A stretch of DNA of 64,000 nt, taken from positions 91,187 through 155,186 of the forward strand of contig CAVUZG010000009.1 of the NCBI GenBank assembly GCA_963745945.1, written 5' to 3'. Shown piece by piece: positions 9,430-20,200 of the stretch (position 1 is its first letter; each line of letters begins with the position of its first letter). Below the pieces are notes generated by a model, which saw only the letters and a list, made by a program, of their open reading frames with translations, ran no database searches and was not told where the DNA came from. The DNA comes from DATFVA01 sp963745945. Lineage in GTDB: Bacteria; Bacteroidota; Ignavibacteria; Ignavibacteriales; Ignavibacteriaceae. Both the position numbers and the translations under genes were made by a program.

Positions 9430-10533
9430 GTGAAAATTTTTTTAATATTTGTTATATCCTTAATATCTGTTTTTTATTTTGTTTCCTGCGAGACCTCTAA
9501 CAAACCTGCGCAGGGACTTGAAGATGAGATTTATGTAGTTGCTGACAGTACAGAATTCGCAGATTTATCTGTTGCTCTGGATTCTACTTTTGAAAAAATT
9601 ATCTATACCCCCCAACCTGAAAAACTTTTTACCCTCAAAAGAATTTCACCTAATCTTCTTGAAAGATATAAGCATAAAAAAAATATTCTGATTGTTGCTC
9701 CACTCAACTCAGGCTCTTTAACATCTCAATTTATTCATTCAACAGTAGATTCTGCTGCGCTAGAGAAAATGAGCAAAGAGAAAGATTTTATTATAAAAAA
9801 AGAAAACTTGTGGGCTAAAAATCAGCTGGTAATGATTTTAACTGCTCCAACCGTTCAGGAACTTGAATTTAAAATACTTAACAATAAGGACAATCTGCTC
9901 TATTCTTTTCAAAAAATTTCTGATGAACGACTGCAGGAAAATCTTTATAATGCAAGGTATGAAAATGAATCGATTGAAGGAAAGCTGCTCAAAGAGTATG
10001 GCTGGATAATTTATGTCCAGGCTGATTTTAAACTTGCTCGTGATATTCCTGAAGATAATTTTGTCTGGCTGAGACGATCACCTGGCAGTGATATGGAACG
10101 ATGGGTTTTTGTTCACTGGATTGATAATGCTTCTCCCGCCTACCTGAATGAAGATTCAATAAGAGCAATTAGAAACAGGATGACTAAGAAATATTACAGA
10201 ACAACTGACGACAGTTCATTCGTTATAATTGCTTCTGATTATTATACCTCAAGTGAGGTTAATTTTAAAGGACGTTATGCTATTTTCACACAAGGACTAT
10301 GGGAACTTAACATTAAAGGAATGGGCGGACCTTTTATCAATTATACTTTCTTCGACGAAAAAACTAACAGAATCTATATGCTTGATGGTTCGGTGTATGC
10401 TCCCAAATATTATAAAAGAAATTTAATCCAGCAGATGGATGTTCTGCTACAATCTTTTATGACTAAATCCGAACTGAGCAAAGACAGGACCCAGGATCTG
10501 ATTGATGCTGCCGGGGATACAGGTAAAAAATAA
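9430..10533 (+). CDS. DUF4837 family lipoprotein
   Basis: 367 residues starting at GTG 9430, three bases after the preceding stop. A signal peptide ends in the lipobox YFVSC (C20), so the protein is probably lipid-anchored. The rest resembles DUF4837 of Bacteroidota: ENLWAKNQLVMILTAP, NFVWLRRSPG, and the C-terminal FKGRYAIFTQGLWELN ... MGGPFINYTFFDE with VYAPKYYKRN. The function is unknown. It is the last gene of the ribE-ftsH run. Its TAA abuts the stop of the convergent gene with no intervening base. Confidence 0.8.
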   Translation: MKIFLIFVISLISVFYFVSCETSNKPAQGLEDEIYVVADSTEFADLSVALDSTFEKIIYTPQPEKLFTLKRISPNLLERYKHKKNILIVAPLNSGSLTSQFIHSTVDSAALEKMSKEKDFIIKKENLWAKNQLVMILTAPTVQELEFKILNNKDNLLYSFQKISDERLQENLYNARYENESIEGKLLKEYGWIIYVQADFKLARDIPEDNFVWLRRSPGSDMERWVFVHWIDNASPAYLNEDSIRAIRNRMTKKYYRTTDDSSFVIIASDYYTSSEVNFKGRYAIFTQGLWELNIKGMGGPFINYTFFDEKTNRIYMLDGSVYAPKYYKRNLIQQMDVLLQSFMTKSELSKDRTQDLIDAAGDTGKK

Positions 10534-12465
10534 TTACAGGTCTCTCAGGTTTGCAGGAAGCGCATATTTTGGAAATTCAGTTTTAATCTTATCGACATAA
10601 ACCTTCGCCCTATTAATCTTATTAAAATGTAATTCATAAATAGCTCTTGCCGCCAATACTGATCCCGCAAGCGATTGCACGAAGTCTGTATAATGATTTT
10701 CAGTTTCCGGAAATCTTATATGAAAATCGGGATCAGCAGCAGGGATGTACTCATCAGTATTCTTAACAACTTTATACAATAAAATATCAGGAACAAAAGT
10801 ATAACCTTCCGGCAATTTGAACTGTCCGTTTCGCAATTCATTCTCTGCTATTTCAGGCGGGAAATAAAAACTTCGTTTATCTACATTAGTTGCAACCAGA
10901 TCAGTCATCAGTTTTCTGTAGAGGGATTCAAGCAGGTTTGAATTGTAGTTTTCACTCCTTTCGAAAGGAACCAGAGCATTTTTAAATAAGGCAATATCAT
11001 TTTTCATTCCGGCTATAACGTCAGGATGATCTGTCTCAAGCTGATGATAATACCAGGACCTCCTCATCAATTCTTTATCAACAATAGCTGCATCTTTCCG
11101 GAATCCTTCTACGTATTGAAAATAATAAGAAGCCGAAACAAAATAATCCCATAAATAACTGAAAATAACTGAATTTTTATCAGTACTGGAAATCAATGCT
11201 TTTGTATAATCTTCAAAAGTATAAGTTTCACTTTGATTAACTTCATCATAATTAATAAAAAATTCTCCGGCGCATAAAAGGAGAATCAATAGAACGGAAG
11301 CTTTAATTTTATAATTATCAACTATTACTAAATCGTAAATTTTTATTAAACCGAAGACGGTAAAATAAGCCAGCATTATATAAGCGAGCAGAAAATATGA
11401 ATCGATATCGTTTATATCATAGTTGATTGAGTAAGCAACTGTTGAAATGAATGTGATCAATAGGAAAATTGATAATTTTTTTGAGCGCGCAAATGAAACA
11501 AACATTCCGATTATACCGAGAATTAACGCAAAGGTAAATTCCGATGGAAGATTATTAATAAAATACGCGAGTTGTTTTTTTGCTGCTTCAGTTGATGAAA
11601 ATAGCCAGACCTGGTACTGCTTGCCGCTGATATGTCTCATTATCCTTTCAAAGTCTACCGGGTTTCCCCAATTTATTACGGGGTTTTGTGAAGCACGTAT
11701 CGGGAGATAGCTATATATAATTACAAGTAGAAAGAAAAATAATAACAGCATTACACCAACTTGTTTAAAAGCAGAAAGGTTGAATTTTTCTTTTGTAAAG
11801 TAGAAATACGCAACGCCCGGAAGGATCAGGAGTGTAGTCATATGATTGCTGAATCCAAGCGCTAAAACTATTGCTAAAATTATCCAGGGATTTTTGATGG
11901 ATAAAATTCTTTTTTCGCCTTCAAATGTAAAAGCTTTAACAAGTACAAGGATTACCAGGCTTATCAGAAAAATGTGCATTGAGTAAACTTCAACTGAAGT
12001 ACTCTGAAACCAGAATGTCTTACTTAGTCCCAGGAATAACCCGCCGCCAACAGAAGCAATATACTTTATAGTTTCCGGAAGAGATTCGCTTTTTTTCAGA
12101 GGTTTAACTTTATTTTTTTGCTTCTTCTTTTTAGATACGGCTGCATTTACTTTTCCGAACTTATCTAAATTGTCAAGAATGAACTTTGAAGTGTAAACAA
12201 AAAGTCCTACTCCAAAACTGCACCAGATTGCCGCAAGAATATTTAATTGAAATGCTGTGCTGAATGGCAGTGGAATTTTTGAAAAAAGATATCCAATCAT
12301 TGTAAAAAGCGGGTAACCTGTTGGATGTGCAATTCCAGCTAATGCCTGAACAGAAGTAAGCTCACCGGCATCAATCTGTAAAATGGTAGGTGCAATAGTT
12401 GTTAAGTAAAGAAGAAAAATAAATAAGCCGGTCAGCACTGCATAATATTTTTTCAGAAAATTCAT
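10534..12465 (-). CDS. DUF2723 family multi-pass membrane protein (glycosyltransferase C-like)
   Basis: 643 residues with about ten hydrophobic segments. The N-terminus, with IDAGELTSVQALAGIAHPTG, matches the DUF2723 region, where an acidic residue in the first outer loop (here D/E of IDAGEL) is the presumed catalytic site of GT-C-type glycosyltransferases. In Bacteroidota such proteins are suggested to be protein O-mannosyltransferase-like or other lipid-linked sugar transferases. A basic stretch (KKKKQKNKVKPLKK) lies in a cytoplasmic loop around residues 111-124. It is separated from glnE by two bases, so the two are probably co-transcribed. Confidence 0.75.
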   Translation of the reverse strand: MNFLKKYYAVLTGLFIFLLYLTTIAPTILQIDAGELTSVQALAGIAHPTGYPLFTMIGYLFSKIPLPFSTAFQLNILAAIWCSFGVGLFVYTSKFILDNLDKFGKVNAAVSKKKKQKNKVKPLKKSESLPETIKYIASVGGGLFLGLSKTFWFQSTSVEVYSMHIFLISLVILVLVKAFTFEGEKRILSIKNPWIILAIVLALGFSNHMTTLLILPGVAYFYFTKEKFNLSAFKQVGVMLLLFFFLLVIIYSYLPIRASQNPVINWGNPVDFERIMRHISGKQYQVWLFSSTEAAKKQLAYFINNLPSEFTFALILGIIGMFVSFARSKKLSIFLLITFISTVAYSINYDINDIDSYFLLAYIMLAYFTVFGLIKIYDLVIVDNYKIKASVLLILLLCAGEFFINYDEVNQSETYTFEDYTKALISSTDKNSVIFSYLWDYFVSASYYFQYVEGFRKDAAIVDKELMRRSWYYHQLETDHPDVIAGMKNDIALFKNALVPFERSENYNSNLLESLYRKLMTDLVATNVDKRSFYFPPEIAENELRNGQFKLPEGYTFVPDILLYKVVKNTDEYIPAADPDFHIRFPETENHYTDFVQSLAGSVLAARAIYELHFNKINRAKVYVDKIKTEFPKYALPANLRDL

Positions 12466-12467
12466 TT

Positions 12468-15272
12468 TTAAATGCCAAATATTTTTGTGAATATAGAAGA
12501 GGTCTCTTTAAAAGCCGCATGTAACCGCTGTTCCAAATCTTTTCCGGAATTAAATTTAAGCTGCTTAGCCAGTTTATTAAACTTAAGATCATCTTTCACG
12601 ATTATTCCGCTGCTTTGGTGAAACATATTCTGATTTTTAAGAATAAGTGATTTATATAAATCGTAACTCATATTTAGTGAGGTTAAATCTTCATTCAGTT
12701 CAGGTTTAAGTTTTATTAAACCTTTAATTAACTGTTTAATATTTTTAGCTCTTAGTTTTTTAAAATATTGCGGATTGCAAAGTATTAAATATTGCAGTAT
12801 AAATTCAATATCAGTAATTCCGCCGCGATTTTTTTTCAGATTAATCATTTCCGAAAGTCCTTCTGAAGTCACCATCTTTTTTCTCATTTCAAACAGATCC
12901 GCTTTCAGTCTTTCCGGCTTTTCAGAACTTAATCTTATACCAACTGATTTTATTATATGATTTAGTAGTTTTTTTTCTCCTGTTATAAATTTAATCTTGG
13001 TTAATGTCTGAAGTTCCCAGGTTCTGGCTCTTGAATTAATATAACTTATATACGAACTGACATCCCAGACAAGCATTCCGCTCCCACCTTCAGGTCTTAA
13101 CCTGCAATCAATTGAAACAGGACTAAATTCCTTTCTGAGGGTATTTAGAAATTCCAGAAAAACATTTTGTTCCCGGGGGTTTGCTTCAAGGTTATCCGTG
13201 ATAAAAATCAAATCGATGTCTGAAGAAAAATTCATTTCTCCGGAACCCAGACTTCCTAAGGCCCCGATAAAATAATGTCCGGATAAAAATTTCTTTTCAT
13301 TAAGAGAGACAGATAAATTTTCAATTTTATTGATAAAATAATCTGATATTAATTTTGAAACCTGGTGGTATTTAATTATTCCAATTGTGAACTGAACCGA
13401 GATCCGGAAAATAAACTCTGAATAATTTATGTTATCTGAAATTAAAATTTTCTGAAATACTTTTTTTGACAGGAATACTTCCCGGAGTGTTTTATTCTCT
13501 GCAAATATATCTACTGATGTTTGAGAAGACTCGCAAATAGTCAGAAAAGTTTTAAAAAATTTCTTATCCCGGAATGCATCATACCAGATAGATGGGAATT
13601 TGGCCTGCTTAATTACACGCACAAAGTTATTTAATATCAGATCGGGATCAGAACTATTACTGATGAAATCCATTAAAGCACCGCTAATACCATCAAAAGC
13701 ATCAGTGGATTGATTATCAAATTCCTTTTGACCGAGAAGTCCTCTGCCTTCCCGCAGATAAGTTAAGTTTTTTCCCGCGGTCTGTGGATTTTGAAAATTG
13801 ATATGTGTTAAAATTATTTCAGATTTTTCTTTCGGATCATTACCGACGATAGATTGAAAGATTTTCAGAACTTTCTTCCTGTTGGTATCAACTTTATCAA
13901 TAAAACTTTTGGAGCTCCTGAATCCAAGATATGAACTAAGTTTATCAAGCAATTCTCCTTCTTCAGGAATCAAATGAGTTTGTGTGTCATTCATTAATTG
14001 AAGATAATGTTCAATTCTTCTGTAAAAAATATATGCCTCTTCCAGAATTTCCGATTCATTTTCCGATAGTAAGTTATTTGTGCACAATTCTGTTAATGCT
14101 TTAAGGGAATTCTGTTCTCTTAAAGATTTTATTTTGCCGGCATTAATTAATTGCAAAGCCTGGATGGAAAATTCTATATCTCTTATTCCGCCTGATGCAA
14201 GCTTAATATTTGCATCGCTACTTAAATTATTTTCAATATTTAGTTTTAATTTTTTAATCTTTTCGACCGGGGAGCTCTTGAATGAAAGCGGGTAAATGAA
14301 AGGTGTTAGAAAATTCTTAAACCTTTCAAACATTTCTTCACTTCCGGCTATGTAGTCTGACTTAATAAGCATCTGCCGTTCCCAGTCTTCACCTCTTCCT
14401 TCATAATAAATGAGATAATCTGTCAATCTTCTGCAAAGAGGAGAATTTTTACCATCGGGTCTTAAACGGAAATCCACCCTGTAAATATATCCCGATTCAG
14501 TAACCTGTGTGGCGGATTCAATAAATAAGAGAGTTGCCTCAGTAATCAGTTCCTGGTATTCCTTTTTAACAGGAAGAGTTTCATTTTCATCATAAAATAT
14601 TATAAGGTCAATATCCGAACTATAATTCAGTTCATTTCCTCCAAGTTTGCCGAGTGAAACAAGGCAGTACCTGGTTTCTGGTAAATCAAGTTGATATTTA
14701 TTTAGTACTTCTTTATAACAGAGGCTAAACAATTTAGCTGTGATTGCCTTTGCAAGACAGCTTAGTTCGTCCGTGATTTCTTCAACACTACCTTTAAGGA
14801 AAATATCTTTTGCCCCGATTCTGAGCATTTCTTTTCTTTTAAATCTCCGGATTGCATTCAGTTTTGCATTAAAAGAATTGAAAACTTTGACAGCCGATCC
14901 GACAGCTTCAGTGTAATAATCTGCTTCAGTTTTGTTTTCGAGAACAGACGGGTTGGCAATCCAATAAAAATATTCGGGATTTCTTACGAGTATATCAGTA
15001 AGGTAATTGCTGTTGAAAGTAAGGGCAACTAACAGCTCAACGTAATGAGGATATTTCAGGCAGTCGGAAAGGAAAGAAACTTTATCATAAGTTCCGGAAA
15101 TAACACGCAAGAGGTTTGATTCAGATGAATGAGTAAAATAATGTTTCTTTGCTTCTGATTCGAACAAAGAAAATAGTTCACCCAGTTTTTCCTCTTCAAA
15201 ATAACCGGCAGAGTATTCAACAATCTTTTGAATAAAATCCTCGGATAATATTTTTTTCTTTTCAGCCTGCAA
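12468..15272 (-). CDS. glnE: Glutamine synthetase adenylyltransferase/deadenylase GlnE
   Basis: 934 residues, the usual length. Two nucleotidyltransferase domains are present: the first with GGNELNYSSDIDLI (SSDID at 218-222), the second with GSGEMNFSSDIDLIFI (SSDID at 683-687). Each is followed by its helical domain with RLRPDG/RLRPEG and GGIRDIEF/GGITDIEF. In known GlnE proteins the C-terminal site adenylylates and the N-terminal site deadenylylates glutamine synthetase in response to P-II and glutamine. A P-II gene (glnB) lies 5 kb downstream on the other strand. The start at 15272 faces a 272-base region shared with the divergent barrel gene. Confidence 0.93.
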   Translation of the reverse strand: MQAEKKKILSEDFIQKIVEYSAGYFEEEKLGELFSLFESEAKKHYFTHSSESNLLRVISGTYDKVSFLSDCLKYPHYVELLVALTFNSNYLTDILVRNPEYFYWIANPSVLENKTEADYYTEAVGSAVKVFNSFNAKLNAIRRFKRKEMLRIGAKDIFLKGSVEEITDELSCLAKAITAKLFSLCYKEVLNKYQLDLPETRYCLVSLGKLGGNELNYSSDIDLIIFYDENETLPVKKEYQELITEATLLFIESATQVTESGYIYRVDFRLRPDGKNSPLCRRLTDYLIYYEGRGEDWERQMLIKSDYIAGSEEMFERFKNFLTPFIYPLSFKSSPVEKIKKLKLNIENNLSSDANIKLASGGIRDIEFSIQALQLINAGKIKSLREQNSLKALTELCTNNLLSENESEILEEAYIFYRRIEHYLQLMNDTQTHLIPEEGELLDKLSSYLGFRSSKSFIDKVDTNRKKVLKIFQSIVGNDPKEKSEIILTHINFQNPQTAGKNLTYLREGRGLLGQKEFDNQSTDAFDGISGALMDFISNSSDPDLILNNFVRVIKQAKFPSIWYDAFRDKKFFKTFLTICESSQTSVDIFAENKTLREVFLSKKVFQKILISDNINYSEFIFRISVQFTIGIIKYHQVSKLISDYFINKIENLSVSLNEKKFLSGHYFIGALGSLGSGEMNFSSDIDLIFITDNLEANPREQNVFLEFLNTLRKEFSPVSIDCRLRPEGGSGMLVWDVSSYISYINSRARTWELQTLTKIKFITGEKKLLNHIIKSVGIRLSSEKPERLKADLFEMRKKMVTSEGLSEMINLKKNRGGITDIEFILQYLILCNPQYFKKLRAKNIKQLIKGLIKLKPELNEDLTSLNMSYDLYKSLILKNQNMFHQSSGIIVKDDLKFNKLAKQLKFNSGKDLEQRLHAAFKETSSIFTKIFGI

Positions 15273-15544
15273 ATAATTCTGGTTATTTTATTTGCTAATC
15301 TAAAACTTTGAAGGGATTTATTAAATTCTCTCCATGATTTCCAAATAAATAAACTGTGGAACCAATTTAGACTACAGATTTGTGTTGATTTAATTTTACG
15401 GAAGGTGTAAGTTAAAACAAATAATAAACAACAGGGTTGTTCAGGGTATGCAAACCATAATTAAAATCTTAAATCTTGTTATAGAGATTAATTATAGCAC
15501 GTATAAGGAAACGGAAAAGACTGATTTCAACAAATGGAGAAGAA

Positions 15545-16144
15545 ATGAAAAAAATATTTTTTTTGCTAATGGTTCCATTTATTTCTATAACATCATATTC
15601 ACAAAGCTATTTTCCCTCGGGGCTAATTAATGTATCAGGGGGAGCCTCAATTTCTTATTCCAAAAGTGAACAGGAAATTATAGGAGATATTAAGACATTA
15701 GAAATAAAATTTGCACCTGCTGTTTCTTATTTTATAATTGATAAATTATCAATTGGTCTGGAAGTCTCTTACAATTATTATGAGAAACGAATCGACCCGA
15801 CACTTAGCTTTCAGGATTTTGAGATGTTTTTGGGATTTGGACCCGTTGTTAAGTATTACTTTCTTGATAATAACATTAGTCCTTTTATTAAAATTGGCTA
15901 TTCACATGATATTTTTAATATAACCGATTCTTATTTTCATAGGCGAAAATATTTTCCGGGTTATAGTGTAGTAGCCGGCGCAGGTTTCAATTATTTCCTT
16001 ACTGATGATCTCGCTTTAGAAACATCTCTTGATTATTCATACAGCCTGAAGAAGAAAGAAACTTATAGTCGCAATTCATCTATTTGGGTATTATCTAATG
16101 CGACAACTATTAGCTTGAATATTAGTTTATCTTATTTCCTATAA
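15545..16144 (+). CDS. Outer-membrane beta-barrel protein (porin-like)
   Basis: 199 residues. A signal peptide (KKIFFLLMVPFISITSYSQ) precedes alternating hydrophobic/polar strands: SIGLEVSYNYYEKR, MFLGFGPVVKYYFL, ISPFIKIGYSH, SVVAGAGFNYFL and a closing ISLNISLSYFL that ends in aromatic phenylalanine-leucine. This is the pattern of an eight-stranded OmpA/OmpX-like barrel. The start at 15545 is favoured by GGAGAAG at 15537-15543. The 272 bases upstream hold the divergent start region for glnE and this gene; I find no clear promoter there. No specific ligand or function is suggested. Confidence 0.75.
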   Translation: MKKIFFLLMVPFISITSYSQSYFPSGLINVSGGASISYSKSEQEIIGDIKTLEIKFAPAVSYFIIDKLSIGLEVSYNYYEKRIDPTLSFQDFEMFLGFGPVVKYYFLDNNISPFIKIGYSHDIFNITDSYFHRRKYFPGYSVVAGAGFNYFLTDDLALETSLDYSYSLKKKETYSRNSSIWVLSNATTISLNISLSYFL

Positions 16145-16273
16145 GATTTTTTATTGATAAAAAATGAAGAGGGAAGAAATATCTAAACAAAATATATTGG
16201 ATTGAGGGTTTACTTTCTAAGAGTTAATTATTAGACAATTTTAAATTTTGTTTAAGAAACAACAAATTATTCA

Positions 16274-16293
16274 CCAACGACTTAAGTCGTTGG
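16274..16293. repeat. Perfect 20-bp palindrome (REP-like)
   Basis: CCAACGACTTAAGTCGTTGG is a perfect inverted repeat in the gap between the barrel gene and the SDR gene, followed by CTAATGAAATCTCCCC. It looks like the small palindromic REP elements mobilised by RAYT transposases, which are common in Bacteroidota-group genomes. A regulatory operator for the SDR gene is possible but less likely. Confidence 0.6.
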
Positions 16294-16374
16294 CTAATGA
16301 AATCTCCCCTAAAAAACTAATCACAGGATCCTTAATTATTTTTCTTTAGTTTAAAAAATAAAAAAGGAGAAATT

Positions 16375-17068
16375 ATGCAGATCAAAGATTCAACATTTCT
16401 AATTACTGGCGGAAGTTCAGGAATAGGAAAAGCCGCTGCAAAATTGTTAATTGAAAAAGGCGGAAAGGTAGCTATTACAGCAAGTGGAAAAGAGAGGCTG
16501 GAAAAAACAGCAAAAGAAATCGGAGCTTTTCCAATTCATGCGGATGTGTCTAAACAGGGCGATATCGAAAAAACTTATTCTTCTTTTCTGAAAAAATTTG
16601 GAAGACTTGATTGTCTGATTAATAATGCCGGTATTGCCGGTGGAGGAGAGGTTGATAAATTAAAATGGGAGGATTTTGAAAAAGTGTATTCGGTTAATGT
16701 TTTCGGAGCAGCAATTATGTCGCAAAAAGCCGCTGAACTATTTAAGAAACAAAAGTACGGAAATATAATTAACATAGCTTCCACGGCTGGAGTAAAAGGA
16801 TACGCAGGCGGGTCAGTTTATGCTTCATCTAAGTTTGCGTTAAGAGGGTTAACAATGTGCTGGCAGGCTGAGCTGAGAAAATATAATGTAAGAGTAATGT
16901 GTATAAATCCGAGTGAAGTAAGAACATCTTTCGGTGGAAGAAAAACAGAAGAAGTAAGCAACAGGTTAAGAGGAGAAGAAATCGCACATTCAATTGTTTC
17001 TGTCCCTGGAAATGGATGATCGCGGTTTTATTCCCGAATTTATGGTTTGGGCTACAAATCCTTTTTGA
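16375..17068 (+). pseudogene. SDR-family NAD(P)-dependent oxidoreductase, frameshifted near the C-terminus
   Basis: The N-terminus has the Rossmann motif TGGSSGIGKAAA, then NNAGIAGG and the catalytic YASSK (VYASSKFALRG). The frame opened at ATG 16375 stops prematurely at 17019 after SVPGNG. Skipping one C of the CCC at 17004-17006 restores a typical SDR end (LEMDDRGFIPEFMVWATNPF) terminating at 17068. The gene is therefore intact apart from one inserted base in a homopolymer: either a sequencing error or a recent mutation. A good Shine-Dalgarno (AAGGAG) precedes the start. The substrate is unknown. Confidence 0.8.
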
Positions 17069-17272
17069 GCATCCGGTGTAAATATAGACTGAGTATATGC
17101 CCCGATTTTAGGTATGAATATTTCGCTTTTCGAGACAATTATAATATTCTAAACCCATAGTTTTCACGAACTTATGATGATCAAATAGATAAAAGGGGAT
17201 AACTTCCTAAATTGCAATTCAAACATTCAATGTTTAATTTTGATGTTCAATACCAACGGAGAAAATGAGTAA

Positions 17273-20200
17273 ATGTTAAATATTATTAAGAAGGTCTTTG
17301 GAGATAAAAACACAAAAGATATTAAAGAATTATGGCCTATTGTTGATGAAATAAACCAGGAATATGAAAAGATAAAAAGCCTTTCAGATGATGAAATTAA
17401 AGCTAAAACAACCGAGTTTAAGGAGAAAATTCAGGAATATATTTCTGAAACAAAAGGCAAAATAGACGAAATAAAGTTACAGCTTCAATCTGATGAGGAT
17501 TTTGATCGTAATGCAGCATATGATGAACTTGATAAACTTGAAGATGAGTTAAACGATAAGTATGAAGAAATTCTGGATCAGCTATTACCGGAGGCTTTTG
17601 CAGTTGTTAAATCAACCTGTGAAAGACTATTAGGTACAAGCTGGATAATTGCCGGCTCAAAAATTTCCTGGGATATGGTTCCTTACGATGTACAGTTGAT
17701 GGGAGGTGTCGTACTTCACCAGGGAAAAATAGCTGAAATGGCTACAGGTGAAGGTAAAACTCTTGTTGCAACTTTACCACTTTATCTAAATGCACTCACC
17801 GGGCGCGGGGTTCACCTTATTACCGTTAACGATTACCTGGCTAAACGTGACAGCGAGTGGATGGGTGAAATATTTAAATATCACGGACTCACTGTTGGTT
17901 GTATAATTAATACGATGAGTTCTGAACAGAGAAAAGAACAATACAAGTGTGATATTACTTATGGAACCAATAATGAATTTGGTTTCGATTATCTACGTGA
18001 TAACATGTCTGTTGATAAAGATCACCAGGTTCAGCGGGAACATAATTATTCAATAGTTGATGAGGTTGATTCGGTATTAATAGATGAAGCCAGGACGCCA
18101 TTAATAATTTCCGGTGCTGTTGAGGTAGATGATCACAAGTTCAATGAAATGAAACCTAAAGTTGAAAAATTATACAGGCTGCAAACAGCTCTTGTCTCAA
18201 AGTTCGTTCAGGATGCAGAGAGCGCTTTAGATGGAGACGGGAAAGATAAAGCAAATATATCCGAGGGAGGTATTCATCTTCTCCGCGCAAGCAGAGGATT
18301 ACCAAAGCATAGTAAACTGGCAAAGCTGTTAAGTGATCCGGAAAAGAAAAAATTGATGCAGTCAACAGAGATGGAATTTCTCAGGGAAAAAGCAAAGAAT
18401 ATGCATATAATTGATGATGAACTTTACTTTGTCATCGATGAAAAAAACAATACAATTGATTTAACGGAAAAGGGTAGGGAAGAACTTGCTAAAGGAAGTG
18501 GAATGGAAAAAAATTATTTCATTCTTCCCGACCTTGGTACTGAAATGAGCAAACTTGAAAATGATGAGTCGATTTCTCCCGAAGAAAAAATTAAACAGAA
18601 AGATATACTTTATCATAACTATTCAGAAAGCAGCGACAGAATACATACAATTCATCAGCTCTTAAAAGCGTACACTTTATTCGAGAAAGATGATGAATAT
18701 GTTGTTACTGAAGATGGTAAAATTGCAATTGTAGATGAATTTACCGGTCGTATTCTTCCGGGCAGAAGATATTCTGACGGATTACACCAGGCAATTGAAG
18801 CAAAAGAAAATGTTAAAGTAGAACGTGACAGCCAGACTCTCGCAACAATTACACTTCAGAATTATTTCAGAATGTACAACAAGCTTGCTGGAATGACAGG
18901 TACTGCAGAAACTGAAGAAGGTGAATTCTTCGAGATTTATAAACTTGCAGTTGTGGTAGTACCTACTAATAAGCCTGTAGTAAGAGATGATCAGGATGAT
19001 GCAGTATACAGAACAAAGCGTGAGAAATTAAATTCGGTAATAGAAAAAATTGAAGAATTGAGGAAAGAAGGCAGACCGGTTTTGGTCGGTACAACTTCTG
19101 TTGATGTATCTGAAACATTATCAAGAATGTTGAAGAGAAAAGGAATTCCGCATAACGTTCTGAATGCAAAACAACATCAGCGTGAGGCTGAAATTGTTGC
19201 ACACGCAGGTGAGGTTGGCGCAGTTACTATCGCTACCAATATGGCTGGTCGTGGTACAGATATTAAACTCGGTAACGGGGTTCGTGAAAGAAACGGATTA
19301 TTCATTCTTGGTACAGAGAGACACGAATCCAGAAGAATTGACCGTCAGTTAAGAGGTCGTTCCGGTAGACAGGGTGATCCGGGCACAACTAAATTTTTTA
19401 TTTCTCTTGAAGATGATTTAATGCGTTTGTTCGGCAGCGACAGAATTTCATCTGTAATGGGACGAATCGGAATCAAGGAAGGTGAGGTAATTCAGCATCC
19501 AATGATTACCAAATCCGTTGAAAGAGCTCAGAAGAAAGTTGAAGAAAATAACTTTGCTATACGAAAAAGACTTCTTGAGTATGATGATACAATGAATCAG
19601 CAGAGAGAAGTTATTTATACGCGCCGCCAGAGAGCTCTATCCGGTGACAGGCTTAAAAGTGAAATTTTTGATTACCTTGAAGAATACGTCTCTGAAGTAG
19701 TTGATGAAAACTTTAATGAAGTTCAGGCTGAAAATATTAAGGAAGAAATTCTTCAGAAACTCCTGGTTGAAGTTAAGCTTGATCCGACGGAATTTGAAAC
19801 TCTCGGCAACCAGGGAATTAAAGACCGGATTCTTGAAAGTGCCAGGACATTTTATAAAAAGAAAGAGGAAATAATTGGTTCCGAACTTATGGCAAGATTG
19901 GAACGGTATGCGGTTCTAAGTGTAATCGATCAAAAATGGAAAGAACATCTTCGTGAGATGGATGATTTAAAAGAAGGAATCGGACTAAGAGCCTATGGTC
20001 AGAAAGATCCTTTAATTGAGTATAAAGGAGAAGCTTTTAAAATATTTGTTACACTGCTGGATGATATCAGAAATGAAGTTGTTTCCTTTGCATTTAAATT
20101 TTTCCCGCAGGCACCGGATGAAGTACAGAACAGGCGAAGACGCCAGCCTGCAAGGATGACTGAAAGTAAACAAAGCGCAACGAATATAGGATTATCTTCT

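Noticed and set aside
15448..15630. A 60-codon frame upstream of the barrel gene
   Set aside because: It overlaps the signal peptide of the real gene in another frame and has no family likeness.
17221..17235. AAACATTCAATGTTT inverted repeat upstream of secA
   Set aside because: It is short and AT-rich, which is expected by chance in this base composition, and has no supporting context.
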